The translations under genes and the position numbers were made by a program. From Clostridium sp. CAG:354_28_25 (GTDB lineage: Bacteria; Bacillota; Clostridia; TANB77; CAG-508), in assembly GCA_001915925.1 (NCBI GenBank), contig MNRL01000015.1, positions 91,951 through 155,950 of the forward strand: a DNA stretch of 64,000 nt. Direction: 5' to 3'. Below, piece after piece: positions 52,332-60,585 of the stretch. The notes under the pieces were generated by a model. It ran no database searches. It had not been told where the DNA came from and was given only the letters and a program-made list of their open reading frames with translations. How positions within the stretch are numbered: the stretch's first letter is position 1; the number at the start of each line of letters is the position of its first letter.

Positions 52332-52375
52332 GAAAAATCGTTTGATTTTTCTAGAACAACAAAGTTAGGTTATCT
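52332..52375. repeat. Dispersed hairpin element, inverted copy
   Basis: GAAAAATC-GTTT-GATTTTTC (52332-52351) followed by TAGAACAACAAAGTTAGGTT. Reverse-complemented, it aligns over about 45 bases with the element at 31513. It lies between perR and the rubrerythrin gene. Confidence 0.55.
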
Positions 52376-52403
52376 AAAGCTATAGAATTTGCATATATGT
52401 ATT

Positions 52404-52808
52404 TTATATTTCCTTATTTTTGCATTTTTCACATGTTCCTTTTAAAAGAATTTTAGAACTTGTTACTTCTGCATTAATCATCTTAGCAAATTCTTTTAGT
52501 TTTTCATTAAGTTTGTCATTATCACACTCATCTAAAAAGATATCTTGTATTTCGTTACATTCTAAACATTGAAAATGCAAATGAGGCATAAGATTACCAT
52601 CAAACCTATCTGATTCCCCCTGTTTAGTTTCTATTTTTAATATTTGACCACTTTCATATAATGCTGCTAAATTCCTATATACTGTTGCAATACCTATAGT
52701 TGGCATAATCTTTATTATATCATTATATAGCATTTCTGCTGTTGGATGGTCTTTTCTTTCTTTTAAAACGTTTAAGATTAACTCTCTTTGCTTACTATAT
52801 CTTTCCAT
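52404..52808 (-). CDS. perR: Fur-family repressor, PerR type
   Basis: 134 residues with a winged-helix domain (KQRELILNVLKERKDHPTAE, TIGIATVYRNLAALYESGQI) and the metal dimer domain. RFDGN and MPHLHFQCLECNEI, then CEKCKNKEI, give the regulatory metal ligands (Asp at the Asp/Glu position favours PerR) and the structural zinc CxxC pair. PerR senses peroxide by oxidation of iron-ligating His. A Fur-type box covers its own transcript start (52823-52837), so autoregulation is likely. rubrerythrin follows downstream. Confidence 0.88.
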   Translation of the reverse strand: MERYSKQRELILNVLKERKDHPTAEMLYNDIIKIMPTIGIATVYRNLAALYESGQILKIETKQGESDRFDGNLMPHLHFQCLECNEIQDIFLDECDNDKLNEKLKEFAKMINAEVTSSKILLKGTCEKCKNKEI

Positions 52809-52822
52809 AACATCTCCTTAAG

Positions 52823-52865
52823 TGATAACCATTATCATTATGGCATAACAACAAATAATTGTCAA
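52823..52865 (-). promoter_or_regulatory. perR promoter with Fur/Per box
   Basis: Perfect -35 TTGACA (52860-52865), 17-base spacer, CATAAT as -10 (52837-52842), all on the minus strand. Directly downstream lies TGATAACCATTATCA (52823-52837), which differs at one base from the Fur/PerR consensus TGATAATNATTATCA. Confidence 0.85.
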
Positions 52866-52992
52866 CACTTTTTTTAATAAATTTATATATGTTTTTTGTA
52901 ATATTTAGTTTTTTTTTGTAGTATTTTATGATAGAATACTGCTAGAAAATTTATTTAATTTATAATCAAACTAGAAAGGAATGAACTTAATT

Positions 52993-53250
52993 ATGAATTT
53001 TAAGAAATGTTTACGTTGCGGATGCTTTTTTTCATCAATAGATGATATTTGCCCAAATTGTGCACCTAAAGATAATTTTGAAATGTCAAAATTAAAAAAT
53101 TTTTTAACTAATCAAGTAGAAGATGCTTCAGTTGCAGATATAAGTAAAGGTACTGGAATTGACGAATCAAATATAAATAGATTTATGAATAATAAAGACT
53201 TTATTAAAGCTGTAAAAAAAGAAAAAAATAATATAGATATCAATTTATAA
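52993..53250 (+). CDS. Zinc-ribbon and helix-turn-helix small protein
   Basis: 85 residues. An N-terminal zinc ribbon (CLRCGCFFSSIDDICPNC, CxxC...CxxC) and a C-terminal helix-turn-helix-like segment (SVADISKGTGIDESNINRFM). The build recalls the YvyF-type flagellar-region proteins, but no flagellar genes are near. ATG at 52993 is preferred; the ATG 12 bases upstream abuts AGAAAGGA. It ends 12 bases before tyrS, so it is co-transcribed with it. Confidence 0.75.
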   Translation: MNFKKCLRCGCFFSSIDDICPNCAPKDNFEMSKLKNFLTNQVEDASVADISKGTGIDESNINRFMNNKDFIKAVKKEKNNIDINL

Positions 53251-53262
53251 GGGGGACGTTTT

Positions 53263-54474
53263 ATGTCTAATATTTTTGAGGAATTAACCCAAAGAGGTTA
53301 TACAGAACAATTAACACATCCAGAAGAAATTAAAAATTTATTAGATAATGAATCAATATCATTTTATATAGGATTTGATCCAACTGCAGATAGTTTACAT
53401 GTAGGACATTTTATTTCTTTGATGGTTGCATCACATATGCAAAAAGCAGGACATAGACCTATTATTTTAATTGGTGGTGGTACTGCTACAATAGGTGACC
53501 CTTCTGGCAAAACAGATATGAGAAGAATGATGTCTAGAGAAGAAATAGATCATAATGTTGAATGTTTTAAAAAGCAAATTGCTAAATTTTTATCTTTCGA
53601 AGGTGAAAATGCTGCAATAATAGTAAACAACGCAGATTGGTTACTAGATTTAAAATTTATTAACTTTGCAAGAGAAATCGGTTCATTATTTTCTATTAAC
53701 AAAATGCTTGCTGCAGAATGTTATAAGCAAAGAATGGAAAGGGGTTTAACATTCTTCGAACTTAGCTATATGTTAATGCAATCATATGACTTTTTATATT
53801 TACATGATAAATATGGTTGTAAATTACAAATGGGTGGAAATGACCAATGGTCAAACATTTTAGGTGGTGTTGACTTAATAAGAAGAATTGGTCATTCTGA
53901 TTCATATGGTCTTACATTTAAACTTCTTACAACAAAAGAAGGTAAAAAAATGGGAAAAACAGAAAAAGGTGCATTATGGTTAGATGCTACAAAAACATCA
54001 CCATATGATTTCTATCAATATTGGAGAAATATTGATGATGCCGATGTAAAAACTGTTTTAAGTTTACTTACTTTCTTACCTATGGAAAAAGTCGAAGAAC
54101 TTTCTAATTTGAAAGATGAAAAAATAAATGAAGCTAAAAAAGTAGCTGCATACGAAATAACAAAATTAATTCATGGCGAAGAAGAAGCAAAAAAAGCAGA
54201 AGAAGCTTCTAATGCTTTATTTGGTGGACAAGGTAGTTTAGACAATATGCCAACTGCTACAGTTGCAAGTAATATTTCTATATTAGATGCAATAATTCAA
54301 GTTGGATTTGCACCATCAAAAGGTCAAGCACGTCAATTAATTACACAGGGCGGTATATCTTTAAATGATACAAAAATATCTGATACAAATTATATACTTT
54401 CAGATACAGATTTTAAAGATGGATTTGCAATTCTAAAAAAAGGAAAGAAATCTTATTACAAATTACAAAAATAA
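53263..54474 (+). CDS. tyrS: Tyrosyl-tRNA synthetase
   Basis: Class I enzyme of 403 residues charging tRNA(Tyr). HIGH-type HVGHF (in SLHVGHFISLMV), tyrosine-binding YMLMQSYDFLYL, QMGGNDQWSNIL, KMSKS-type GKKMGKTEKGALW, and a C-terminal S4 RNA-binding domain (SKGQARQLITQGGISLNDTK). The length and C-terminal S4 are normal. GGGGGACGTTTT precedes ATG. No T-box leader is visible before the operon, unusual for tyrS in Firmicutes. It ends at a strong hairpin. Confidence 0.97.
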   Translation: MSNIFEELTQRGYTEQLTHPEEIKNLLDNESISFYIGFDPTADSLHVGHFISLMVASHMQKAGHRPIILIGGGTATIGDPSGKTDMRRMMSREEIDHNVECFKKQIAKFLSFEGENAAIIVNNADWLLDLKFINFAREIGSLFSINKMLAAECYKQRMERGLTFFELSYMLMQSYDFLYLHDKYGCKLQMGGNDQWSNILGGVDLIRRIGHSDSYGLTFKLLTTKEGKKMGKTEKGALWLDATKTSPYDFYQYWRNIDDADVKTVLSLLTFLPMEKVEELSNLKDEKINEAKKVAAYEITKLIHGEEEAKKAEEASNALFGGQGSLDNMPTATVASNISILDAIIQVGFAPSKGQARQLITQGGISLNDTKISDTNYILSDTDFKDGFAILKKGKKSYYKLQK

Positions 54475-54550
54475 TCACATAACCACCAGTGATTTTTTCC
54501 GGCTAAAGCTTTACTGCCATTCAGACTATCTGAAGATTTTCGTAAAGTAA

Positions 54551-54586
54551 AATACAGGATAAAGCATTTTATCCTGTATTTTTTTA
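54551..54586 (+). terminator. Terminator of tyrS
   Basis: Stem AATACAGGATAAA / TTTATCCTGTATT followed by TTTTTTATC. Confidence 0.9.
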
Positions 54587-54604
54587 TCTTATATAATTAA
54601 AAAT

Positions 54605-54655
54605 GGGATTTTAGGAACGTCCCCAAATCCCCCCTATAGACCTCCCAAAATCCCT
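54605..54655. repeat. REP-like repeat pair
   Basis: GGGATTTTAGGAACGTCCC and AAATCCCCCCTATAGACCTC / CCAAAATCCC lie within 7 bases of the stop of the SecF-like gene. Confidence 0.75.
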
Positions 54656-54661
54656 ATATTA

Positions 54662-55324
54662 TTAGTTTTTCTTTCTATTATATTCTATTAATCTCTTTTC
54701 ATTTTTATAAGTAATAACTGTTAATGTTAATACTGCTAATATAATTCCTAATGGTAATGTGTAATAACTAATAGGTATTCTTGCAATCGCTAAAATGCTT
54801 AAATATAATGCTTCTATTACTATTGGCCAAATTATTAATTTTGCCACAACTTTTACTACTCCTAATTTTCTAAATCTTATTGCTTCATAAGCAATAATTA
54901 GAGCTGCTGAAATTACTATAGGCCAAACATAATTTGCCATTAAGTCTCTTCCCCTATAATGAGGTATCTCTACTACTGTTAAATCATCTTTTGTTAAAGA
55001 GGTTTCATATTTTTCATTTATTTTTGTTACTAAGTTATTTAATTGTTCATCATTACTTTCTCTTACTGTAATTGCTACAGAATCATTAAAAAATTCTATT
55101 TTTTGTATTAATACATCATTTGTTCCAAACACTTCTTTAGCAATAGACTCTACATCAGATTTTGTATAATCTTTACCAATATAAACTTCGATTCTATTAG
55201 AATCATCATATGCTAAACTAAATTTAAACTTTGCTGTACATCCAACAACTATACCTGCAATTATTATAATTGCCATAATAATATATAGTATTTTATTTTT
55301 CATCTTAGTTTTTTTGCGTTCCAT
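54662..55324 (-). CDS. SecF-like protein, strongly reduced
   Basis: 220 residues. An N-terminal helix (ILYIIMAIIIIAGIVVGC), an outer domain of about 90 residues with IEVYIGKDYTKSDVESIAKE and VAITVRESNDEQLNNLV, then four to five membrane helices (from WPIVISAALIIAYEAIRF). Standard SecF is about 300 residues with six spans, and the usual VFDR-like and GG motifs are not seen. The pairing with the SecD-like gene 17 bases upstream is the main support. GAGGGTGAAAAG precedes ATG. A redundant or specialised translocase helper is possible. Confidence 0.72.
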   Translation of the reverse strand: MERKKTKMKNKILYIIMAIIIIAGIVVGCTAKFKFSLAYDDSNRIEVYIGKDYTKSDVESIAKEVFGTNDVLIQKIEFFNDSVAITVRESNDEQLNNLVTKINEKYETSLTKDDLTVVEIPHYRGRDLMANYVWPIVISAALIIAYEAIRFRKLGVVKVVAKLIIWPIVIEALYLSILAIARIPISYYTLPLGIILAVLTLTVITYKNEKRLIEYNRKKN

Positions 55325-55341
55325 CTTTTCACCCTCTCATA

Positions 55342-56913
55342 TTATTTTTCTTCTGCTTTTATAATTAAATTTTTGGTTACAAGTAAATTATATATAACTG
55401 ATGCTGTAATTCCCCAGAAAACAACCATTCCAAAACTATATATTGGAATAAATGAGTTAAAAGCAAATACGATAGCAATAATATATGCTGGTACAGACAT
55501 CATACAGAATTTTACTAGTACACTTTTCATTACTTTATCATTATCTTTCTTACCTTTTATTGCTTTTAATAACATGTAAAGTAATATATAATTTAATAAT
55601 TGTATTAATGCTAATCCTATAATTCCACCAATTCCTACTTCTACATTTGTAAGTCTTAAAATTAATAATATAACTGCAATAAATCCAACATTAGATATTG
55701 TTGCAAGTATTCCATTTACTCTAAATTTAATTATTAAGAAGATAAATAATACTACTGCAATAGCTCCTAATACTATAATTACATTTTTTAATAAATCTAC
55801 TGTTATCGGAGATTCTATATATTTATTGCTTTCCAATGAATATGTAATTGGCATTACACCATTTTTTATTAATGAAGCCATTGTTTGAGCTTGTGTTATA
55901 TATGTATCTAATTTGTTGTTTTCATCATCTGTATTTAATGCACTTCCTGTTCCTATTAATAAGTCTAATGTTCCTGTTGTATTTTCCTCAGAAAATTGTT
56001 GTCCTGGTGCAATTGTAGTTCCATCTATTACCATATCTATTTTCTTAGATGATGCTTCAGCTGTGTCTGTTGTTCCATCAGTTGTTGTATTTGTAGCTTC
56101 ATTCGCTGTTTCTGCAGCATTTAAGTCTTCCTCTGTTATTTCATTAGATACTGTATTATTAGAAACTGTATTTGTTGTATCTTCTGATACTGCATTACTA
56201 TTATATGTTCTTGATATTTCTTGTAATTTTTCTTTTCCTTGTTTATTAAATTCTATTTCTAAATACACATTAACTCCTGATTGTGTATTATTATACAAAA
56301 CCTTAGCATCTTTTACATCATCATTATTTAATAATATTTCTTCTGTTTCTGAATCTTTTAATTCAAATTTTCCTACTTCTGATAATGTTGATATTATATC
56401 ATCTGTTGAATCATCTTCTTTTAGTTCTACAACTATATTCCCATTGTCTTTATCTTGTCTTACTTTATAATCTGTAACCCCAGATGTTTTTAATCTATTT
56501 ATTAATATTTGTTTTGATTTTTCATAATTTTCTGCAGTTAAATTTTCTGCCTTATTTGTTTCCTCTGATGATTTTGTATAACCATTTTTTGTAATAACAT
56601 CTTCTGTATAACCTTGGTTTGAAAGCTCTTCTTCTGTTCCTGATGCAATCTTAGCTCCTGTTGAATCTGTCAACGTTATTGTTTCGTCTTGTTCAACATT
56701 TAATTGAATTATTCTATTTCCTTCTATATCTGAACCTAATATGAAGTCTGGAATAACATCTGACATTTCGTTTTTATCTTTTACATATATGCCCACAAAA
56801 GATATTAAAGATAACAAAATTATAATAAATACTATTAATGTTATTCTTAAACCTTTCAATTTGTTTATTTCTTTTGCTTTTTGCTCTTTTTTTAGTTTTT
56901 CCTCTTTGTTCAC
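55342..56913 (-). CDS. SecD-like protein-export protein (divergent)
   Basis: 523 residues. N-terminal helix (LRITLIVFIIILLSLISFVG), P1-type outer domain (RLKTSGVTDYKVRQDKDNGN, VGKFELKDSETEE, VYLEIEFNKQGKEKLQEI), a Ser/Thr-rich insertion (TTNTVSNNTVSNEITEEDLN), SecD-like IDGTTIAPGQQF, and five to six C-terminal helices. SecD aids late steps of protein export using the proton gradient. The D-x-x-G-G-x-x-F core of ordinary SecD is altered. GTG start after GGAGGAGAAAAA. It is followed by the SecF-like gene. Confidence 0.83.
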   Translation of the reverse strand: MNKEEKLKKEQKAKEINKLKGLRITLIVFIIILLSLISFVGIYVKDKNEMSDVIPDFILGSDIEGNRIIQLNVEQDETITLTDSTGAKIASGTEEELSNQGYTEDVITKNGYTKSSEETNKAENLTAENYEKSKQILINRLKTSGVTDYKVRQDKDNGNIVVELKEDDSTDDIISTLSEVGKFELKDSETEEILLNNDDVKDAKVLYNNTQSGVNVYLEIEFNKQGKEKLQEISRTYNSNAVSEDTTNTVSNNTVSNEITEEDLNAAETANEATNTTTDGTTDTAEASSKKIDMVIDGTTIAPGQQFSEENTTGTLDLLIGTGSALNTDDENNKLDTYITQAQTMASLIKNGVMPITYSLESNKYIESPITVDLLKNVIIVLGAIAVVLFIFLIIKFRVNGILATISNVGFIAVILLILRLTNVEVGIGGIIGLALIQLLNYILLYMLLKAIKGKKDNDKVMKSVLVKFCMMSVPAYIIAIVFAFNSFIPIYSFGMVVFWGITASVIYNLLVTKNLIIKAEEK

Positions 56914-56974
56914 TTTTTCTCCTCCTTAGTTAAAAACATTGAATATAGTCTTGTTAAATTCTATCTTAAATCAT

Positions 56975-57014
56975 AAAAAAATTCAACTACTTTTTCCTAA
57001 ATAGTTGAATTTTA
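56975..57014 (-). terminator. Terminator of the TIGR04086-type gene
   Basis: Stem AAAATTCAACTA / TAGTTGAATTTT with TTTATG after it on the minus strand, 65 bases past the stop. Confidence 0.75.
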
Positions 57015-57079
57015 TAATTAGCAAACTTTTTATATTGTTTCCGTAGATAAAACTAATATTTTCTTAACCGTTTCTTATC

Positions 57080-57469
57080 TTATTTTTTCCTATTAAGATT
57101 AACTCCTATTATTCCTCCTATTCCCCCAGCAATAACACCTAAAATGATTAATAGAATAGTTTTACTAGAAAAATTAATATTTCCTGAAAATATTAAAGAA
57201 ATTAATAAATAAATAAGCATATATAATACACCTATTATTAACCCATTTACTATTCCTTTCTTTTCTAGCTTAATAGTTGCAATTGAACTTCCTATTAAAA
57301 TTGCTAATGTATTTACTGCTATTACTAATGTTGGTATATTATTATCCGAAATAGTAGAATATGTCATTATTAGTGATAATATTATTAATCCAAAGATATT
57401 TATTATAAAAGCTATTATTTCACCTTTTAATATAGCAATTCCATTCTTTTTTAATATTCCTTCTTCCAT
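57080..57469 (-). CDS. Membrane protein of the TIGR04086 type
   Basis: 129 residues with four helices (about 14-36, 44-64, 76-94, 104-124) ending GGIGGIIGVNLNRKK. The glycine-rich last helix and the position next to secDF genes match the small TIGR04086 membrane family of Firmicutes; its role is unknown. The ribosome site GGGAGG is inside a hairpin at 57476-57506 that could hide it, so translation may be controlled. Confidence 0.78.
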   Translation of the reverse strand: MEEGILKKNGIAILKGEIIAFIINIFGLIILSLIMTYSTISDNNIPTLVIAVNTLAILIGSSIATIKLEKKGIVNGLIIGVLYMLIYLLISLIFSGNINFSSKTILLIILGVIAGGIGGIIGVNLNRKK

Positions 57470-57475
57470 AATTTA

Positions 57476-57506
57476 AGCCTCCCTAATAAATTCTATTTAG
57501 GAAGGC
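57476..57506 (-). promoter_or_regulatory. Hairpin covering the ribosome site of the 57080 gene
   Basis: On the minus strand AGCCTTCCTAA pairs with TTAGGGAGGCT, with a short loop. The second arm holds the GGGAGG ribosome site seven bases before ATG. The T run is weak, so attenuation or a poor terminator of the WG-repeat gene are both possible. Confidence 0.55.
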
Positions 57507-57520
57507 TATTAATTATTACT

Positions 57521-58972
57521 TTAATTTCTTACTAATTCATTTGTATCAGATATTCCATTATTAATGTTTATATTGTTATTTAAATTTGAATCATTAACAT
57601 CTGTATTAACTTTCTTAATTCCATTTGCCTTAAATACTTCATCTAAGTTTCCTTGTTGTCCATTCATTTCTAGATAATAAATATCTTTTCCATTTTCTGT
57701 TCTATAGAAAATATTATCTAACAAGAATCCAACTAATTGTTCTCCTAATGGGTTATATACTGCATATTTCTTATTTGTATCACTTTCACTTATTTCTTTT
57801 CCTACTATAATTCCTTCGTAGTCTTCTAGTAGTACTGCATTGTTTGCTGACTTTGTTTGTGTTGAAGTTACTATACAACCGATACTGTCATATTCTACTG
57901 GTAATATAACTTCTCCATTTATGTTATATAATCCCCATTTTTCATCTCTTTCTACAGGTATAATAGAATCATAGAATAAATATTGATTTCCATCTTGTAC
58001 ACTTGGATATTGATTTTTATCTACACCAATTTGATCAAATTCAGCATATAGTATTTGTCTTTCGCTCTTGTTTATTACACCATATTTATCATTGCTTTCT
58101 ACTATATAAAGTCCTGTATCTTTATCTAATAATTTTATCGAATCATAATTCATAGAGATTTTACTTTGTCCTAATTCACTTATAATTCCATATTTGTCAT
58201 TATTTTCTACTAAAAATTCTTCTGTTGTTTCTAACCATTGTACACTTGTATAACGTGGACCTGCAATTTCTGTTCCATCCGGTCTAATTATTCCTGTTAA
58301 TCCATTTTCTTTTTGAGCAACAATCATATCAGATGCTAATGCCTTTTTATTAACGAAGTTTGAATCTACTGCATTATATCCTAAACTTGCAATTTTTGTT
58401 TGATATTGTTCATATAAGTACTCTGTTCCTGCTAAAGTAATTTTATTTGTTGCTTGGTTATAATTTACTTTTGCATTTAATAATGGTTGTAAGTCTTCTA
58501 CATATGCATATAGTTGTCCATTTGCATATTTTATCTTTTCTGATAGATACATATAACCATACTCGTTATCATTAGTATCTTCTTTTAATAAGACTTTATT
58601 TATTTTATTTTGGTTAGCATGGAATTCTACTGCTTCATCATTACATTGAACAACTCCTGAATTATTGTCTTCGGAATTTTTACCATATTCACCATGTAAA
58701 TATGTATATCCTGTTACATGTGGTGCCACATCTGAAATAGATACAAATACTTTACCTGTTTGCTCATCTGTTATAATCGTTGTATCTTTTACTGAAACTC
58801 CTACTCCATCAACTGTAATTCCCCATTGTAAACTTTGAAAATACATCATTGCTACAACAATTCCAATTATTAAAAGAATTGCTACGACTATACATGAAAT
58901 AATTATTATTCCTTTTTTCTTTACTTTCTTTTTTTCTTCTTTGAACAATTCCTCATTATCAAATAAATCCAT
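57521..58972 (-). CDS. WG-repeat protein with copper-amine-oxidase-like stalk
   Basis: 483 residues. An N-terminal membrane helix (IIIISCIVVAILLIIGIVVAMM, about 20-42), then a domain like the copper-amine-oxidase N-terminal fold (about 70-190), then WG-type beta repeats (ENGLTGIIRPDGTEIAGPRY, NDKYGIISELGQSKI, DEKWGLYNINGEVILPVEYD) and a Asn-rich tail. Such proteins are usually anchored outside the membrane; their function is unknown. AGGGGGAAAGTT precedes ATG. It lies just after tgt on the same strand. Confidence 0.88.
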   Translation of the reverse strand: MDLFDNEELFKEEKKKVKKKGIIIISCIVVAILLIIGIVVAMMYFQSLQWGITVDGVGVSVKDTTIITDEQTGKVFVSISDVAPHVTGYTYLHGEYGKNSEDNNSGVVQCNDEAVEFHANQNKINKVLLKEDTNDNEYGYMYLSEKIKYANGQLYAYVEDLQPLLNAKVNYNQATNKITLAGTEYLYEQYQTKIASLGYNAVDSNFVNKKALASDMIVAQKENGLTGIIRPDGTEIAGPRYTSVQWLETTEEFLVENNDKYGIISELGQSKISMNYDSIKLLDKDTGLYIVESNDKYGVINKSERQILYAEFDQIGVDKNQYPSVQDGNQYLFYDSIIPVERDEKWGLYNINGEVILPVEYDSIGCIVTSTQTKSANNAVLLEDYEGIIVGKEISESDTNKKYAVYNPLGEQLVGFLLDNIFYRTENGKDIYYLEMNGQQGNLDEVFKANGIKKVNTDVNDSNLNNNININNGISDTNELVRN

Positions 58973-58990
58973 AACTTTCCCCCTATTTAA

Positions 58991-60124
58991 CTATTCTTTT
59001 GTATCATATCCGTACTTTTTATAAAACTCTTTTCTAAAGTTTCCTAAATTATCATTCTCTATTTCCATTCTAACTCTTTCCATAAGTTTAGTCAAGAAAT
59101 ATAAATTATGAATTGAAAGTAATCTAACTCCTAAAATTTCCTTTGCTTTTATTAAGTGTCTAATATATGCTCTTGTATAATTTTTACAAGCATAACAATC
59201 ACATTCACTATCTATTGGACCCCAATCTTTTTCGTAAGTTGCATTTCTTATTACAACTTTTCCATTCCATGTCATTGCAGTTCCATTTCTTGCAATTCTT
59301 GTTGGTAAAACGCAATCACACATATCTATTCCAGCCATTGCTGCTTCTATTAAATAATCAGGACTTCCTACTCCCATTAAATATCTTGGTTTGTTTTCTG
59401 GCATAAGTGGTGCTGTAAAACGTAATATGTCTAAGAATTCTTCTTTAGGTTCTCCAACACTTATTCCTCCTATTGCATATCCAGGTAAATCTAATTTTGC
59501 TAAATCTCTTGCAGATTTTTCTCTTAAATCTTTATAAAATCCACCTTGTATAATTCCAAACAAAGCTTGGTCCTCTGGTCTTGCATGTGCTGCTTTACAT
59601 CTCTCTGCCCATCTTGTAGTTCTTTCCATAGATTTTTTTGTATAATCATATGTTGATGGATATGGACAGCATTCATCAAAAGCCATCATGATATCTGATC
59701 CTAAAATATTTTCTGTATGCATAACACTTTCTGGTGTAAATTTAATTTTTCTTCCATCTAAATGAGACCTAAATTCTACACCTTCCTCTGTTATTTTTCT
59801 AAGTCCACTTAAACTGAATACTTGGAATCCTCCACTATCTGTTAGTATTGCTCTATCCCAGTTCATAAACTTGTGAAGTCCACCTGCTTCTTGTATTACT
59901 TCTTCCCCAGGTCTTAAATATAAATGATATGTATTTGATAAAATTATTTTTGCATCTATTTCATTTTTCAATTCATCAGGTGTCATACTTTTTACAGTTG
60001 CTTGTGTTCCTACTGGCATAAATACTGGTGTCTGTATATCACCATGAGGAGTGTGTATTACACCTCTTCTTGCTCCAGTTTGTTTACATTTATGTATTAA
60101 CTCATATGTTACTGCTGGTTTCAT
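58991..60124 (-). CDS. tgt: tRNA-guanine transglycosylase
   Basis: This enzyme exchanges guanine 34 of tRNAs (His, Asp, Asn, Tyr) for preQ1 on the way to queuosine. Marks: nucleophile Asp in LTDSGGFQVFSLSG, GGISVGEPKEEFLDIL, PRYLMGVGSPDYLIE, and the zinc site CDCYACKNYTRAYIRHL with a later His. The 377 residues are normal. AGAAGGAGGAAAT precedes ATG. The start overlaps the nucleotidyltransferase-like stop by 4 bases. Confidence 0.97.
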   Translation of the reverse strand: MKPAVTYELIHKCKQTGARRGVIHTPHGDIQTPVFMPVGTQATVKSMTPDELKNEIDAKIILSNTYHLYLRPGEEVIQEAGGLHKFMNWDRAILTDSGGFQVFSLSGLRKITEEGVEFRSHLDGRKIKFTPESVMHTENILGSDIMMAFDECCPYPSTYDYTKKSMERTTRWAERCKAAHARPEDQALFGIIQGGFYKDLREKSARDLAKLDLPGYAIGGISVGEPKEEFLDILRFTAPLMPENKPRYLMGVGSPDYLIEAAMAGIDMCDCVLPTRIARNGTAMTWNGKVVIRNATYEKDWGPIDSECDCYACKNYTRAYIRHLIKAKEILGVRLLSIHNLYFLTKLMERVRMEIENDNLGNFRKEFYKKYGYDTKE

Positions 60125-60585
60125 ATTTCCTCCTTCTTATTTACATATTTACAAATTTCGCTTTCAGTGACCTCTTCTTTTTTACAATTAAACTCTTTGG
60201 CTATATCTTCAAACATGGTATCTATCTTATCTGCACTAGCTAAATCCTTTGGTCTACCATTTTGTCTATACCAATTATAATCATCTATTATAGAACGACA
60301 AGGATATCCATCGATATTATATATTTTTTCGTTTTGTAAATCTTTAACTAGAACAGCCTCAGTTTTTTCGTTTACAGTATAATGGTTCGGAAATGGTTTA
60401 CCACTTATATGTACATTAAACCTCTTACTTAACTTATCAAATGAATTTTGTGTTACATATAAATCCACATCATCTGTTTCTTCTTTTAAATTATGCATTA
60501 ATAAGCTTCCACCACTTATTATACAATATTCTTTCTTATCTAAGTCTAGGCTGTCTAGATATTCTTCAAATTCTTTTTTATTCAT
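60121..60585 (-). CDS. Nucleotidyltransferase-fold protein
   Basis: 154 residues. The NTase core IISGGSLLMHNLKEETDDVDLYV (GGS plus DxD) is present near residues 22-44, with the third carboxylate less clear. Similar small proteins are stand-alone nucleotidyltransferases or toxin/antitoxin MNT types. It overlaps the NUDIX gene by 8 bases and tgt by 4 bases, so all are translated together. Function in a queuosine-linked operon is unknown. Confidence 0.72.
   Translation of the reverse strand: MNKKEFEEYLDSLDLDKKEYCIISGGSLLMHNLKEETDDVDLYVTQNSFDKLSKRFNVHISGKPFPNHYTVNEKTEAVLVKDLQNEKIYNIDGYPCRSIIDDYNWYRQNGRPKDLASADKIDTMFEDIAKEFNCKKEEVTESEICKYVNKKEEI

Noticed and set aside
52866..52992. Possible T-box riboswitch for tyrS
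   Set aside because: The leader is short and shows no T-box motif (TGGNACCGCG type) or terminator/antiterminator pair.
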